A model generated the notes under the pieces. That model was given only the letters and a program-made list of their open reading frames with translations, ran no database searches and was not told the origin of the DNA. This document shows positions 38,062-46,733 of a stretch of DNA of 64,000 bases, one piece after another. How positions within the stretch are numbered: the first letter of the stretch is position 1; each line of letters starts with the position of its first letter. The position numbers and the translations under genes are program-made. The stretch comes from an uncultured Brachybacterium sp. Its GTDB lineage: Bacteria; Actinomycetota; Actinomycetes; Actinomycetales; Dermabacteraceae. The DNA is taken from contig NZ_CANMSY010000002.1 of assembly GCF_947500705.1 (NCBI RefSeq), positions 62,001-126,000 on the forward strand. Direction: 5' to 3'.

Positions 38062-39648
38062 TCAGCGTCCTTCATCCATGTGGTCGGCGTCGGCGCCTCC
38101 GCGCGTCGTCGGTGCACCTCGCAGTGCATCCCGCAGTCGGAGGCGATCATCGAACGGCTGGACGATACCGCCGATCTGCTGCCCGGTCTCGGCTCCCTTG
38201 CCCGCGACGAGGATGGTGTCGGACACGTCGGCCAGCGACGCCGCCAGGGCGATCGCCTCTCCTCGTCCGTCCACCTCGTGGACCTGCGCGTTCGTACCGT
38301 CAGGGATGCCCTGGAGCACCTCGCTGCGGATCGCTGCCGGGTCCTCGGTGCGGGGGTTGTCATCCGTGACGATCACCACGTCCGCGAGGCGCGCGGCGAT
38401 CTCGCCCATCTGCGGGCGCTTGGTCCGATCTCGGTCGCCGCCGGCCCCCATCACGACCAGCAGCCGCCTGGTGCCCGGAACCGCGCGCAGCGTCTCGAGC
38501 GCCTGCTGCAGGGCATCAGGGGTGTGAGAGTAGTCCACGACTCCGCGGACGGGACCCTCGCCGCTCACGGACTCCATGCGGCCGGGAACCGTCCCGGCCT
38601 CACCGAGTGCCTGCGCGACATCGGGACCGGTGTGCCCCAGCGCCGCCAGCAGCAGCTCGGCCGCGAGGGTGTTGGCGACGTAATGGCGCCCCGGCAGCGC
38701 GGCATGCAGCTCCCGGGCGCCCTCGGGCCCGTCGACGACGAACGTGGAGCCGTAGCCGTCGGCGCGGATGTCCCGCGCGCGGTGGTCCGCGTCGGTGTCC
38801 GGCCGGGTCGAATAGGTGATCACCGGGATCTCGGACTCGCGGGCGAGGCGCTGACCCCAGGCATCGTCGACGCAGATGATCCCGCGGCGTGCATGGGCCG
38901 GGGTGAACAGGATGCGCTTGGCCTCGTAGTAGCGCTCCATGGTGCCGTGGAAGTCGAGATGGTCCTGCGTGAGATTCGTGAAGCAGGCGACGTCGTAGAC
39001 CACCTCGTCGGCGCGGTGCAGCACCAGGGCGTGGCTGGAGACCTCCATCGAGACCACCGCGACCTCGTCCTCGACCATTCGGGCCAGCAGCCCGTGCAGC
39101 TCCGGCGACTCGGGGGTGGTGCGCTCGGTCGCGATCTCATGATCCGTGCGGTGCGCATCGCGATAGCTGGTGCCGCTGGTGCCGATCGCACCGGCGGGCA
39201 CCTCGAGCGCGTGCAGGGTACGAGTGATCGCCGTGGTGATCGAGGTCTTCCCGTTGGTCCCGGTCACGCCCACGGTCGCGAGCTTCGACGCGGGCCGGCC
39301 ATGGACCAGGGCGGCAGCGGTGGCAGTGGCCGCGCGGGGATCCTCGACCACCAGGGCAGGCAGCCCTGCGGCCTCGCAGCGGTCCTGCCCGGCAGTGTCG
39401 GTGAGCGCCATCGCAGCACCCTGTCGCGCGGCCTGGGCGGCGAACTCGGCGCCGTGGGCGTTGGCACCGGGCAGCGCGCACCAGAGGTCCCCGGCCTCCA
39501 CCGCGCGCGAGTCGAGCGTGACCCCGCGCAGGATCTGATCATGGTCGGGCGCCGGGGCGTGGAGGGCACGGGCCAGCTCCGACGCGCTCGCGCCCTGGGA
39601 GTGGCGCGGACGGGCGGGTTCGGGGACGGGCTCTGCCGGGGGGATCAC
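38062..39648 (-). CDS. murE: UDP-MurNAc-L-Ala-D-Glu--2,6-diaminopimelate ligase
   Basis: Adds the third stem amino acid. The GTG at 39648 overlaps the ftsI stop by four bases and has GGGGAG just upstream; an in-frame GTG four codons earlier is less likely. Length is 528 residues. The ATP loop is VGVTGTNGKTSITTA, and NLTQDHLDFHGTMERY follows. The substrate motif reads DDNPR, which selects meso-diaminopimelate rather than lysine. dapF, needed to make meso-DAP, lies elsewhere in this window. Confidence 0.94.
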   Translation of the reverse strand: MIPPAEPVPEPARPRHSQGASASELARALHAPAPDHDQILRGVTLDSRAVEAGDLWCALPGANAHGAEFAAQAARQGAAMALTDTAGQDRCEAAGLPALVVEDPRAATATAAALVHGRPASKLATVGVTGTNGKTSITTAITRTLHALEVPAGAIGTSGTSYRDAHRTDHEIATERTTPESPELHGLLARMVEDEVAVVSMEVSSHALVLHRADEVVYDVACFTNLTQDHLDFHGTMERYYEAKRILFTPAHARRGIICVDDAWGQRLARESEIPVITYSTRPDTDADHRARDIRADGYGSTFVVDGPEGARELHAALPGRHYVANTLAAELLLAALGHTGPDVAQALGEAGTVPGRMESVSGEGPVRGVVDYSHTPDALQQALETLRAVPGTRRLLVVMGAGGDRDRTKRPQMGEIAARLADVVIVTDDNPRTEDPAAIRSEVLQGIPDGTNAQVHEVDGRGEAIALAASLADVSDTILVAGKGAETGQQIGGIVQPFDDRLRLRDALRGAPTTRGGADADHMDEGR

Positions 39649-41474
39649 TGCTCTCCCCACTCGTTCTCGAGCTCCCGGCCGGCGACGCCGGTCGGGGCGA
39701 TGCCCTGGTTCTGCAGGGTGAAGGTGGTCAGCTCCGAGAAGGCGGGAGCTGCGGCCCGGTTGCCAGAGATGAAGGTGTCCAGGCCGAAGATGAACACGCC
39801 GATCACGATCTCCGGGTCATCTGCGGGCGCGAAGCCGATGAAGGAGGCGGTGTAGGTGCCGTCGCCGACCTGGGCGGTGCCGGTCTTGCCCGCGACGGCG
39901 TAGCCGGGCACTGCGGCGCTCGAGGTCTCGTCGTCGACCGAGTTGTCCATCAGCTGCTGCATGGTGTCGGCGGTCTCGCTGGAGACCACCCGGGTGCTCT
40001 CCGGCTCACCGAGCGGGCGCACGGAGCCGTCGGCCTGCTTGGTCCCGGCGATCAGCGAGGGCTGGACGCGCACCCCGTCGTTGGCGAAGGTGCCCACCGC
40101 GGACACCATCTGCAGGGCATTGACGCTGTACCCCTGGCCGAAGGCGGTGGTGTAGCGGGTGCGGCCGGTCCATTCCGACGCCGGGTGGACGAGGCCGGCG
40201 GACTCGCCGGGCAGCTCCACCCCGGTCCGCTCCCCCAGCCCGAAGGCCCGGAGGTAGTCATGACGGGCCTCGGGGGTGAGGGTCTCGGAGATCTGCACGG
40301 TGCCGACGTTGGAGCTGTTCTTCAGCACACCGGCGAGGGTCAGCTGCTGATCCGGGTGGTGATGGGAATCCTTGACCCGGTGACCGTCGAACCACTGCTC
40401 GTAGGGGATCTCGTACTGCGTCTCGGGAGTGACGGTCCCCTCTTCGATGGCGGCAGCGAGCGTGAACAGCTTGCCGGTCGAGCCCGGTTCGAAGACGTTG
40501 GAGATGGAGCGATTGCCGAGGAAGTCGCTCTCACGCGGCGAGTTCGGGTCATAGCTGGGATATTCGGCCAGCGAGAGCACCTCACCGGTCTTCGCGTTGT
40601 AGACCACGGCGCTGCCGCCGGTCGCGCCGAACTGCTCGACGGCTCCTGCCACGATCTGCTGCGCCTTCCACTGCAGGTCCCGGTCGATCGTGAGCACCAC
40701 GTCGCTGCCGTCGACAGCAGGAGTGGTCTCCTGCTTCCCGGTGGGGATGATCTGTCCCTGGGCGCCCCGTTCGTAGGTGGTCTTGCCGTCGGTGCCGCGC
40801 AGCTCCTCATCGAAGGAGAGCTCGGTGCCGCCCAGAGCGGCGCCGTCCGCGCCGACCCAGCCCAGGACGTTGCCGCCGACGGAGCCGGCCGGGTAGATCC
40901 GATCGGCCACCGGGTCGGAGCCGATTCCGGGGATGCGCAGGGACATGGCCGCATCCCGCACCTCGGGCTCGACGTTCTTCTGCAGGTAGGAGAAGCCGGC
41001 GTCGCCCGTGAGCGCCTCCTCGGTGTCCGAGACGGTCCAGCCGAGCACCGGGGCGAGCGCGGCGGCTGCGGCGTCGACTCCGGTCACCTCGGCGGTCTTC
41101 GACGTGGCGAGGTACTCGTCGACCTGCATCTGGTTGACCCACAGGTCGTAGCGCTGGACCGAGCTGGCCAGGACGGTCCCGTTGCGATCGGTGATCTCAC
41201 CGCGCATCGCCGGGATGGTCCGGGTGACGGTGCGCTGGGCGACCGCCTTCTCGGCGCGGGCGCTCGCATCGAGGCCCTGCACCCACACCAGTCGTCCGGA
41301 CAGCGCGAGCACCGCGACCATGATCAGGCACACCAGCAGGCGATGCCGGGTGGAGGGCTCCCCCAGCCGGGCCTGCGGGAGCCGAGCCCGCACGGTGCCA
41401 CCGGATCGGGGACGACGGGACTCCGCCGCGGGGCGGGGAGCGCTCTTCCGGCCGTTCCTGCGCGGTGACGTCAT
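39645..41474 (-). CDS. ftsI: Septal transpeptidase FtsI (class B PBP)
   Basis: Cross-links septal peptidoglycan with FtsW. Length is 609 residues. A basic cytoplasmic N-terminus (about 45 residues) precedes one span (about 45-65, LLVCLIMVAVLALSGRLVWV). The dimerisation domain begins RGEITDRNGTVLASS. In the transpeptidase domain the active-site serine motif is EPGSTGK, the SxN motif is in LKNSSNVGTVQ, and KTGTAQVGDGTYTASFIG is the third. No PASTA domains follow. It is preceded by the FtsL-like gene and overlaps murE. Confidence 0.96.
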   Translation of the reverse strand: MTSPRRNGRKSAPRPAAESRRPRSGGTVRARLPQARLGEPSTRHRLLVCLIMVAVLALSGRLVWVQGLDASARAEKAVAQRTVTRTIPAMRGEITDRNGTVLASSVQRYDLWVNQMQVDEYLATSKTAEVTGVDAAAAALAPVLGWTVSDTEEALTGDAGFSYLQKNVEPEVRDAAMSLRIPGIGSDPVADRIYPAGSVGGNVLGWVGADGAALGGTELSFDEELRGTDGKTTYERGAQGQIIPTGKQETTPAVDGSDVVLTIDRDLQWKAQQIVAGAVEQFGATGGSAVVYNAKTGEVLSLAEYPSYDPNSPRESDFLGNRSISNVFEPGSTGKLFTLAAAIEEGTVTPETQYEIPYEQWFDGHRVKDSHHHPDQQLTLAGVLKNSSNVGTVQISETLTPEARHDYLRAFGLGERTGVELPGESAGLVHPASEWTGRTRYTTAFGQGYSVNALQMVSAVGTFANDGVRVQPSLIAGTKQADGSVRPLGEPESTRVVSSETADTMQQLMDNSVDDETSSAAVPGYAVAGKTGTAQVGDGTYTASFIGFAPADDPEIVIGVFIFGLDTFISGNRAAAPAFSELTTFTLQNQGIAPTGVAGRELENEWGEQ

Positions 41475-41476
41475 CC

Positions 41477-41995
41477 TCAGGCCCCTTCGTTGCCCATGCC
41501 GTGATAGGCGGCGGGCTGGTCGTAGATCTGAGCCGGCGGCACGGCGGCCTTGGCAGGCACCACCGCGAGCTCAGGGTTGGCCTCAGTCTGCGCTGTCGGA
41601 GACGTCTCGCCGATGATCTGGCCCGTGTCGAGGTCGATATATGCCGGATCCGACACCGGGACCATGCCGATCTCGCGCGCCTGACGCTCGAGCTCCTGGG
41701 GCGTGCCCAGGCGCTCATTGGTCTCGGCGAGCGCCTGGCTCTCCTCGCTCAGCCGCTGGGACTGGCCCTGCAGGCGGTTGATCTCGTAGCTCGCGTCCGA
41801 CATCTGGATGTTGAGGTAGAGCAGCGCTGCGAGGGTCGCAGCGACGATGAGCGTGCACAGCATCGTGAACGGCATCGAGCTGCCCGCGGCCTTCGGTGCC
41901 GCGACGACCGTGAGACGGGGTCGCGGGGCGGAGGTCTGCTTCGCTCCGCGGACCGGACGGATCGCGGGCGCATGAACGGCCGTGGTGCTTGCCAT
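41477..41995 (-). CDS. FtsL-like divisome protein
   Basis: A 172-residue bitopic protein in the invariant ftsL position between rsmH and ftsI. A basic cytoplasmic N-terminus (about 40 residues) precedes one membrane span (about 42-62). A leucine-zipper-like coiled coil (DASYEINRLQGQSQRLSEES and onward) runs to about residue 110, then a Pro/Ala-rich tail. FtsL diverges strongly in sequence, so the call rests on topology, size and position. It starts one base after the rsmH stop. Confidence 0.85.
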   Translation of the reverse strand: MASTTAVHAPAIRPVRGAKQTSAPRPRLTVVAAPKAAGSSMPFTMLCTLIVAATLAALLYLNIQMSDASYEINRLQGQSQRLSEESQALAETNERLGTPQELERQAREIGMVPVSDPAYIDLDTGQIIGETSPTAQTEANPELAVVPAKAAVPPAQIYDQPAAYHGMGNEGA

Positions 41996-41996
41996 C

Positions 41997-42992
41997 TCAG
42001 TGTGCTCTCTCAGCGGGTCGGGTACGGGTCAGGGCGCGGAGTCGGACGGAGGCGGCCCGGGAGTTGCCGCCCCTCTCTGTGTCGTCAGCCTGGAGCGCAC
42101 CGCGCACGAGCGGGGTGAACGATGGCTTGTGCTGCTCGAGCTCCACGGGCAGCCCGGGAGGGGCCGAGGATCGGGTGCGGCGCGCGAAGGCTGTCTTGAC
42201 CAGACGGTCCTCGCCGGAGTGGTAGGACTCCACGACGATGCGACCGCCCACGTGGAGGCAGTCCAGCGCCGACTCGATCGCGGAGGCGAGGATCTCGAGC
42301 TCCTCGTTCACTGCGATGCGCAGCGCCTGGAAGGTGCGCTTGGCGGGATGGCCGCCGCTGGCCTTCGAAGAACCGGGGATCGCACGGTCCAGCAGCTCGA
42401 CGAGCTCACCGCTGCGGGTCAGCGGAGCGATCTGGCGCTCCTCGACGATGCGACGGGCGATCCGCTTGGCGAAGCGCTCGTCACCGAGGTCGTGGAGGAT
42501 GCGGGCGATCTCCGCCTCGGGCAGGTCGCGCAGCAGGTCTGCGGCCGTCGGTCCCTCTGACGCCGAGTCCATCCGCATGTCCAGCGGGGCATCGACCGAG
42601 TACGAGAAGCCGCGGTCGGTGGTGTCGATCTGGAAGCTCGACAAGCCCAGATCCATCATCACGCCATGCGCTCCGGGGAGGCCCAGATCCTCGAGCACCT
42701 CGGGGATCTCGTCATAGGTCGCGTGGACCAGTGTGGCCCGGTCCCCGAGCCCCTCGCGGTCCAGCCGGCGTCGTGCGAGCTCGAGCGCCTCGGGATCACG
42801 ATCGATGCCGACGAGTCGTGCGTGGGGAGCGGCGTGGAGCACGGCGGTGGCGTGGCCTGCCATGCCGAGCGTGGCGTCGACGTAGACCGAGCCGGGCTCC
42901 TGGAGGGCGGGGGTGAGGAGGTCGACCGAGGTGGCCAGCAGGACGGGGACGTGCCGCTCTTCTGCCGGCAGGTCGTGCTGCGTCTCGTCCAT
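41997..42992 (-). CDS. rsmH: 16S rRNA (cytosine(1402)-N(4))-methyltransferase
   Basis: Methylates C1402 of 16S rRNA at N4. Length is 331 residues from the ATG at 42992, chosen for GAGAGGTGA directly upstream and for the conserved start HVPVLLATSVDLL. The SAM-binding motif reads YVDATLGMAGHATAVL, with GIDRDPEALELA after it. MMDLGLSSFQID and the C-terminal SYHSGEDRLVKTAFARR are RsmH hallmarks. The frame continues upstream through a 9-bp repeat region, which I treat as untranslated leader. Confidence 0.95.
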   Translation of the reverse strand: MDETQHDLPAEERHVPVLLATSVDLLTPALQEPGSVYVDATLGMAGHATAVLHAAPHARLVGIDRDPEALELARRRLDREGLGDRATLVHATYDEIPEVLEDLGLPGAHGVMMDLGLSSFQIDTTDRGFSYSVDAPLDMRMDSASEGPTAADLLRDLPEAEIARILHDLGDERFAKRIARRIVEERQIAPLTRSGELVELLDRAIPGSSKASGGHPAKRTFQALRIAVNEELEILASAIESALDCLHVGGRIVVESYHSGEDRLVKTAFARRTRSSAPPGLPVELEQHKPSFTPLVRGALQADDTERGGNSRAASVRLRALTRTRPAERAH

Positions 42993-43011
42993 GTCACCTC
43001 TCCCCTGGGTC

Positions 43012-43047
43012 GTGTCCGTGCTGTTCGTACTGTTCGTGCTGGTCGGA
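43012..43047 (-). repeat. 9-bp tandem repeat between mraZ and rsmH
   Basis: Four units of about nine bases (gtgtccgtg, ctgttcgta, ctgttcgtg, ctggtcgga on the plus strand). In the rsmH frame they would encode Thr/Ser/Asn repeats, but a better start lies downstream. Confidence 0.75.
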
Positions 43048-43208
43048 TCCCCGCGGATCCTCCCAGTCCTTCGGTCCGGTCGACCCCGCGTCCTGTTCGC
43101 GGTGCCGTCCTGCCAGATTCCTCGTCGTTCCCGACCCGCCACCGGGGAAGTTGCGTCGGGGCGGGAACGACGAGAGGTCTCACAGGACGGAGATCTTTCG
43201 GGTCGAGC

Positions 43209-43640
43209 TCAGAACAGGCCGGGGATCACCTCTTCGGAGGTCTCCGCGAAGCCCTGCTCCTTCTGTTCGAGATAGGCGTCCCAGGCCGGGAGCGACCAGA
43301 TCTCGAGTCGGTCGAGTGCGCCGATGACGGCGCATTCCCGGTCCAGATCCGCATAGGTGCGGAGGTGGCCCGGAATGGTGATGCGGCCCTGCTTGTCCGG
43401 GATGACGTCCTCCGCACCGGACAGCAGCACGCGCAGGTAATCGCGGGTGCGCTGGTCGGTGGTGGGGACCCGACGGGCCTCCTCGAGCTTCTGGCGGAAC
43501 TCCATGAGCGGGTACACGGCGATGCAGTGCTCCTGTCCACGAGTCATGACCAGCCCCGATGCGAGCTCGTCCCGGAACTTCGCCGGAAAGATCAGGCGTC
43601 CTTTCTCGTCCAGCTTGGGCGTGAAGGTGCCGAGGAACAT
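43209..43640 (-). CDS. mraZ: Transcriptional regulator MraZ
   Basis: DNA-binding protein that controls the division and cell-wall cluster it heads. Length is 143 residues. Two SpoVT/AbrB-like halves are visible: [25 protein letters not shown] near the N-terminus and [20 protein letters not shown] near residue 90. Each carries the D-x-K/Q-GR motif. AAGGAGGG precedes the ATG. Four of its TGGNN target repeats stand about 50-85 bases upstream, so it should regulate its own operon. Confidence 0.96.
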   Translation of the reverse strand: MFLGTFTPKLDEKGRLIFPAKFRDELASGLVMTRGQEHCIAVYPLMEFRQKLEEARRVPTTDQRTRDYLRVLLSGAEDVIPDKQGRITIPGHLRTYADLDRECAVIGALDRLEIWSLPAWDAYLEQKEQGFAETSEEVIPGLF

Positions 43641-43688
43641 CAGCGCCCTCCTTCACTCACCGAGCCTCACGATCCGGAACCCCTCTCC

Positions 43689-43723
43689 TTCCAACACGCT
43701 CCACTTTACCCCACTACCCCCCA
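43689..43723 (-). promoter_or_regulatory. MraZ operator: four TGGNN boxes with 10-bp period
   Basis: Read on the minus strand, TGGGG, TGGGG, TGGAG and TGGAA begin every ten bases (occupying 43719-43723, 43709-43713, 43699-43703, 43689-43693). A fifth weaker match, TGGCA, keeps the phase at 43729-43733. Repeated TGGGN boxes at 10-bp spacing upstream of mraZ are the known MraZ target. A TAAAGT at 43703-43708 inside the array is a candidate -10. Confidence 0.85.
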
Positions 43724-43733
43724 CCAGATGCCA

Positions 43734-44131
43734 CACATGCAGGAGATCTCCCCCCTTGAGCCACAAAGACCACAGGTCACAAGCGTGGAGCGTGGTGGGG
43801 GGAATTTCCCGTCCGGCGCGTCCCACGACGGTCCTGCGCCGGGTGTCCGCCTGGGCTACGAGCACGCAGAACAGTGAACGAGCAGGTCAGAGAAGCCCGA
43901 CCGACCGCAGAGCACAGTCGTGGGCGCCTGTGGAGGAGAAGGGAGGGTCGCGGTGGAGCGATGTGGGGAATGGAGCGGAGATCACCGTCCGGCGCAGCCC
44001 GGCCGACAGGTTCGAGGACTCCTCAGCCCTGTCGAAGCAGGGCCGCCCGCGGCGATGCCGGGACCATGCCCGCGGCGTCGGCTCGCCGGCGACCAGCTCC
44101 GAGGACGACAATGTCCTGGCTCCGGACATGA
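43734..44131. other. Gene-free region upstream of the mraZ operator
   Basis: About 400 bases without a credible gene. Short open frames on both strands (for example 43653-43865 and 43887-44177, minus) lack ribosome binding sites and recognisable content. The region ends at the DUF3040 terminator and presumably holds the mraZ promoter upstream elements. Confidence 0.6.
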
Positions 44132-44163
44132 CGATGCCCCGGCTCCTGAGAGCCGGGGCATCG
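44132..44163 (-). terminator. Terminator of the DUF3040 gene
   Basis: Perfect 14-bp inverted repeat (cgatgccccggctc / gagccggggcatcg, loop ctga), 50 bases past the DUF3040 stop codon in the direction of transcription. Confidence 0.85.
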
Positions 44164-44213
44164 GATGCTGTGGGCACGGCGGAGCCGTGCGACGGTGCGG
44201 TGGTGCGGAGAGG

Positions 44214-44612
44214 TCAGAGGCGGGGGTCGTCCCCCGCACGCTTCTCCCAGCGCTCCTCCATCTTGCGCATGAAGGTGCCATCACCGCCGGAGGTGGTCGG
44301 GCCGGTGCCCCCGCCTCCGTCACGCGGCGAGCCATCTCCCTCGGAAGGGCCGCCGGGAGCAGTGACCGCGTAGACCGCGCCGGTCAGCATGCCGATGAAG
44401 GCGATCACACCCAACCAGACGGCCGGCAGGCTGACGGCGAGCACCAGCACTCCTAGGCCGACGACGACAGCTCCCAGGCCGATGAGAATCCGACGCCCGC
44501 TGCGGCGCGGCGTCGGCTTCGGCGCGAAAGCTCGCGCGAGACGCGGATCGTCAGCGAAAAGCTGACGCTCCATCTCGTCGAGCATCTTCTGCTCGTGTTC
44601 AGACAGCGGCAT
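44214..44612 (-). CDS. DUF3040 family membrane protein
   Basis: Small actinobacterial membrane protein of 132 residues. The ATG at 44612 has AAGGAG nine bases upstream, and the protein starts MPLSEHEQKMLDEMERQL, the family hallmark, followed by FADDPRLARAFA. Two adjacent apolar segments (about 45-65 and 70-88) form a hairpin in the membrane. The C-terminus is Gly/Ser-rich and then charged. The function is unknown. The gene is often found between dinB and mraZ in actinobacteria, as here. Confidence 0.92.
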   Translation of the reverse strand: MPLSEHEQKMLDEMERQLFADDPRLARAFAPKPTPRRSGRRILIGLGAVVVGLGVLVLAVSLPAVWLGVIAFIGMLTGAVYAVTAPGGPSEGDGSPRDGGGGTGPTTSGGDGTFMRKMEERWEKRAGDDPRL

Positions 44613-44668
44613 GATCCCGCTCCTTGTCCCGTCCTCTCGCGCCGGTCGGCGCACCGTTCACCGTGTGA

Positions 44669-44683
44669 GAGGGCATTGCCCTC
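44669..44683 (-). other. Hairpin in the DUF3040 leader
   Basis: Six-bp stem gagggc / gccctc with a 3-base loop, in the 5' leader between the candidate promoter and the ribosome binding site. Confidence 0.3.
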
Positions 44684-44698
44684 GTCGGCGGTCACCCC

Positions 44699-44728
44699 AG
44701 TTTAGAGCGTGTTCCTGGGTTATGGGAA
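44699..44728 (-). promoter_or_regulatory. Candidate promoter of the DUF3040 gene
   Basis: TAAACT at 44699-44704 on the minus strand, with TTCCCA 18 bases upstream (44723-44728). The -10 is good and the -35 poor. Confidence 0.35.
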
Positions 44729-44746
44729 CTTTCCCTGCCGTAGGTC

Positions 44747-46039
44747 TCAGAACAGTCCTCCGCCCGGCTCTTCCGGGCCGCGCGGGGCACCCGTCTCCCG
44801 CGTTCCGCCCTCGACTCCTGGCGCGGTGCGCTGCGACCCATCCTCCGCGGCGCCGAGGGTCGAGCCGCGGCTGAGGCTGCGGGCGCCGAAGCGCTCCATC
44901 GCCTGGTCCATCGCGGCCTCGAGGTCGTGCCATCCCGAAGTCCGCGCTGACAGCTCCGCCTGCATCGGGACCCCGGCAGCCGGCTCGAGATGGGTGGCCC
45001 GCACCCCCGCCAGGCGGACCCGCGGCAGGGCGTCGCGTTCACGCTCCCACAGGGAGACCACCTGTTCCCGCAACCGTTCCCCGCTGGCCGTGGGCAGATC
45101 GAAGGTCGAGGAGCGCGTGATGGTGGTGCCATCGGGGGCGCGGAGCTTCAGCACCACCGTGCGGGCGACGAATCCTCCGCGTCGCAGTTGCCGAGCGACG
45201 TCGTCCGCCATCTGGGTGATGCGCCGGCGCACCTCCCGGACATCGGTGAGGTCCGCGTCCCAGGTGCGCTCCGTGCCCAGCGAGCGGTCCCGCGTGCGAT
45301 GGCCGAGTCCCGTACGGTCGCTGCCATCGGCCAGAGCAGCCACCTCCCGCGCCCGTGGCCCGAGCGCCCGGGTGAGCGTGGTGGACGGGACATCTCTGAG
45401 CTGACCCACCGTGCGCACGCCGATGCGCTCGAGCGTGGCCTGCGCCTTGGGCCCGATCCCCGAGATCACCGACACCGGCAGCGGGGCGAGGAAGGCTGCG
45501 GTGCGGTCCGCCGGGACGATGAGCATGCCGTCGGGCTTCGCCCGGGCCGAGGCGATCTTCGCGACCGCGCGGGACACGGAGCCGCCCACCGAGCTGGGCA
45601 GTCCGAGCTCGTCCCGGATCTTTCCTCGCAGCAGCTCCGCGATCTGTTCCGGCTCGCCGAAGAGGCGACGCGCTCCGCGCACATCGAGGAACGCCTCGTC
45701 GACGCTGATCTGCTCGACATCCGCGACGACGGTGCCGAGCAGCGCCATCACCTGAGCGGAGATCTCGCGGTAGACATCGATCCGGGGAGGGACGATGACG
45801 AGGTCCGGAGCAAGGCGCCGCGCGGAAGCCATCGGCATCGCCGAGCGGATTCCACGGGTCCGTGCGGGATAGCTGGCGGCGGCCACCACGCCTCGGGCAC
45901 CGGCCCCTCCGACCACGACGGGCAGGCCCCTCAGGCTCGGGTCGTCCCGCACCTCGACAGACGCGAAGAAGGCATCCATGTCCAGGTGCAGGATCCCCGG
46001 GATCTCCCGACCGGCATTCTCCTCCGTGCGCAGGTTCAT
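44747..46039 (-). CDS. dinB: DNA polymerase IV (Y family)
   Basis: Translesion polymerase, 430 residues. The ATG at 46039 has GGGAGG five bases upstream; a GTG two codons earlier is possible. ILHLDMDAFFASVEV and SVDEAFLDVRGARRLF supply the catalytic acidic residues. VSRAVAKIASARAKPDGML and ISGIGPKAQATLERIGV (helix-hairpin-helix) follow, then the little-finger domain. The last residues PGGGLF resemble a weak beta-clamp-binding tail. No LexA box was seen upstream. It lies 54 bases after a HEPN-family gene and may be cotranscribed with it. Confidence 0.94.
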   Translation of the reverse strand: MNLRTEENAGREIPGILHLDMDAFFASVEVRDDPSLRGLPVVVGGAGARGVVAAASYPARTRGIRSAMPMASARRLAPDLVIVPPRIDVYREISAQVMALLGTVVADVEQISVDEAFLDVRGARRLFGEPEQIAELLRGKIRDELGLPSSVGGSVSRAVAKIASARAKPDGMLIVPADRTAAFLAPLPVSVISGIGPKAQATLERIGVRTVGQLRDVPSTTLTRALGPRAREVAALADGSDRTGLGHRTRDRSLGTERTWDADLTDVREVRRRITQMADDVARQLRRGGFVARTVVLKLRAPDGTTITRSSTFDLPTASGERLREQVVSLWERERDALPRVRLAGVRATHLEPAAGVPMQAELSARTSGWHDLEAAMDQAMERFGARSLSRGSTLGAAEDGSQRTAPGVEGGTRETGAPRGPEEPGGGLF

Positions 46040-46093
46040 CAGCACCTCCCTCGAGCTCGCACTGTACCGGGGGCAGAAGGCCCCGATCGGCCC

Positions 46094-46579
46094 TCAGCCC
46101 GCAGCCGTGAGATCGGTGATGTGCGCAGGGAAGTCCTCGAGCAGCCGCCCGGAGATCTGCGCCAGGTGGGTGGCGGTCTCCTCGAGGTGGCGTTCCAGAA
46201 GGTCCGGTGCCGGCTGAGCGGAGGGATCCCGGTCCAGCCGCATCCGCTCCGACACCAGCGGAGCCAGGCTCTCCGCTCGCTCGACCTCCTCCCCACCGAG
46301 CCGTGCGAGCGCGGTCCACACATTCAGCGGCAGCGGGCGACGCCGTTCCCGGTTGGCCCGCGCCACCAGCACCCCCGCGCCGCGCAGGGCGGCACGATGG
46401 ACGAGCTCGAAGGCTTCTCGCGGATCACCCTGCACCGCCGCGCGGGCCTGCTCCAGCAGATCCCGCGCACGTTCGAGATCCGCCTGGTCCTGGTCGAGCC
46501 GGGCCAGGCGCAGTCGTAGCGAGGGAGCACTGGCGGCGAGGACTGCGGCTCCTCGGCGGCGGGATCTCGTCGGTGTCAT
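46094..46579 (-). CDS. SAV_6107-type HEPN domain protein
   Basis: A 161-residue, mostly helical, basic protein. AGGAGGAG just upstream fixes the ATG at 46579. The sequence LEQARAAVQGDPREAFELVHRAALRGAGVLVARANR and the segment NVWTALARLGGEEVERAE match what I recall of the actinobacterial SAV_6107-like HEPN family, which is typically encoded beside dinB. Classic HEPN nucleases have an R-x4-6-H motif, and I cannot point to a convincing one, so RNase activity is not claimed. It is read toward dinB and probably shares its transcript. Confidence 0.7.
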   Translation of the reverse strand: MTPTRSRRRGAAVLAASAPSLRLRLARLDQDQADLERARDLLEQARAAVQGDPREAFELVHRAALRGAGVLVARANRERRRPLPLNVWTALARLGGEEVERAESLAPLVSERMRLDRDPSAQPAPDLLERHLEETATHLAQISGRLLEDFPAHITDLTAAG

Positions 46580-46721
46580 CGGGCTCCTCCTCCTGGTGCA
46601 CGGCGGACGGTTCCTGCGCCGTCCTGGTACCGAGAACGCTAGAGGTGGGGTGTGACGCATGACGCCGCACCGGTCCCGCTGTGGACCACAGACCCCTGGG
46701 GAGGAGCGATCGAGGATCTCT

Positions 46722-46727
46722 TAGAGT
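46722..46727 (+). promoter_or_regulatory. -10 box of a probable leaderless mRNA (spermidine-synthase-like gene)
   Basis: TAGAGT, six bases (ggggtg), ATG. The gene is divergent from the HEPN gene across 154 bases. Confidence 0.45.
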
Positions 46728-46733
46728 GGGGTG

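Noticed and set aside
36806..38527. 573-codon plus-strand frame opposite murF/murE
   Set aside because: Mirror frame of murF and murE with no recognisable domain.
42993..43142. Longer RsmH N-terminus
   Set aside because: Extension is repeat-derived and basic; the family start and a strong ribosome binding site coincide at 42992.
43931..43975. Plus-strand TGGAG/TGGGG boxes as a second MraZ array
   Set aside because: Only two boxes are in 10-bp phase, the third is out of phase, and no gene is read rightward from them.
43653..44177. Two short minus-strand frames (70 and 96 codons) upstream of mraZ
   Set aside because: No ribosome binding site; they run through the MraZ operator or the DUF3040 terminator.
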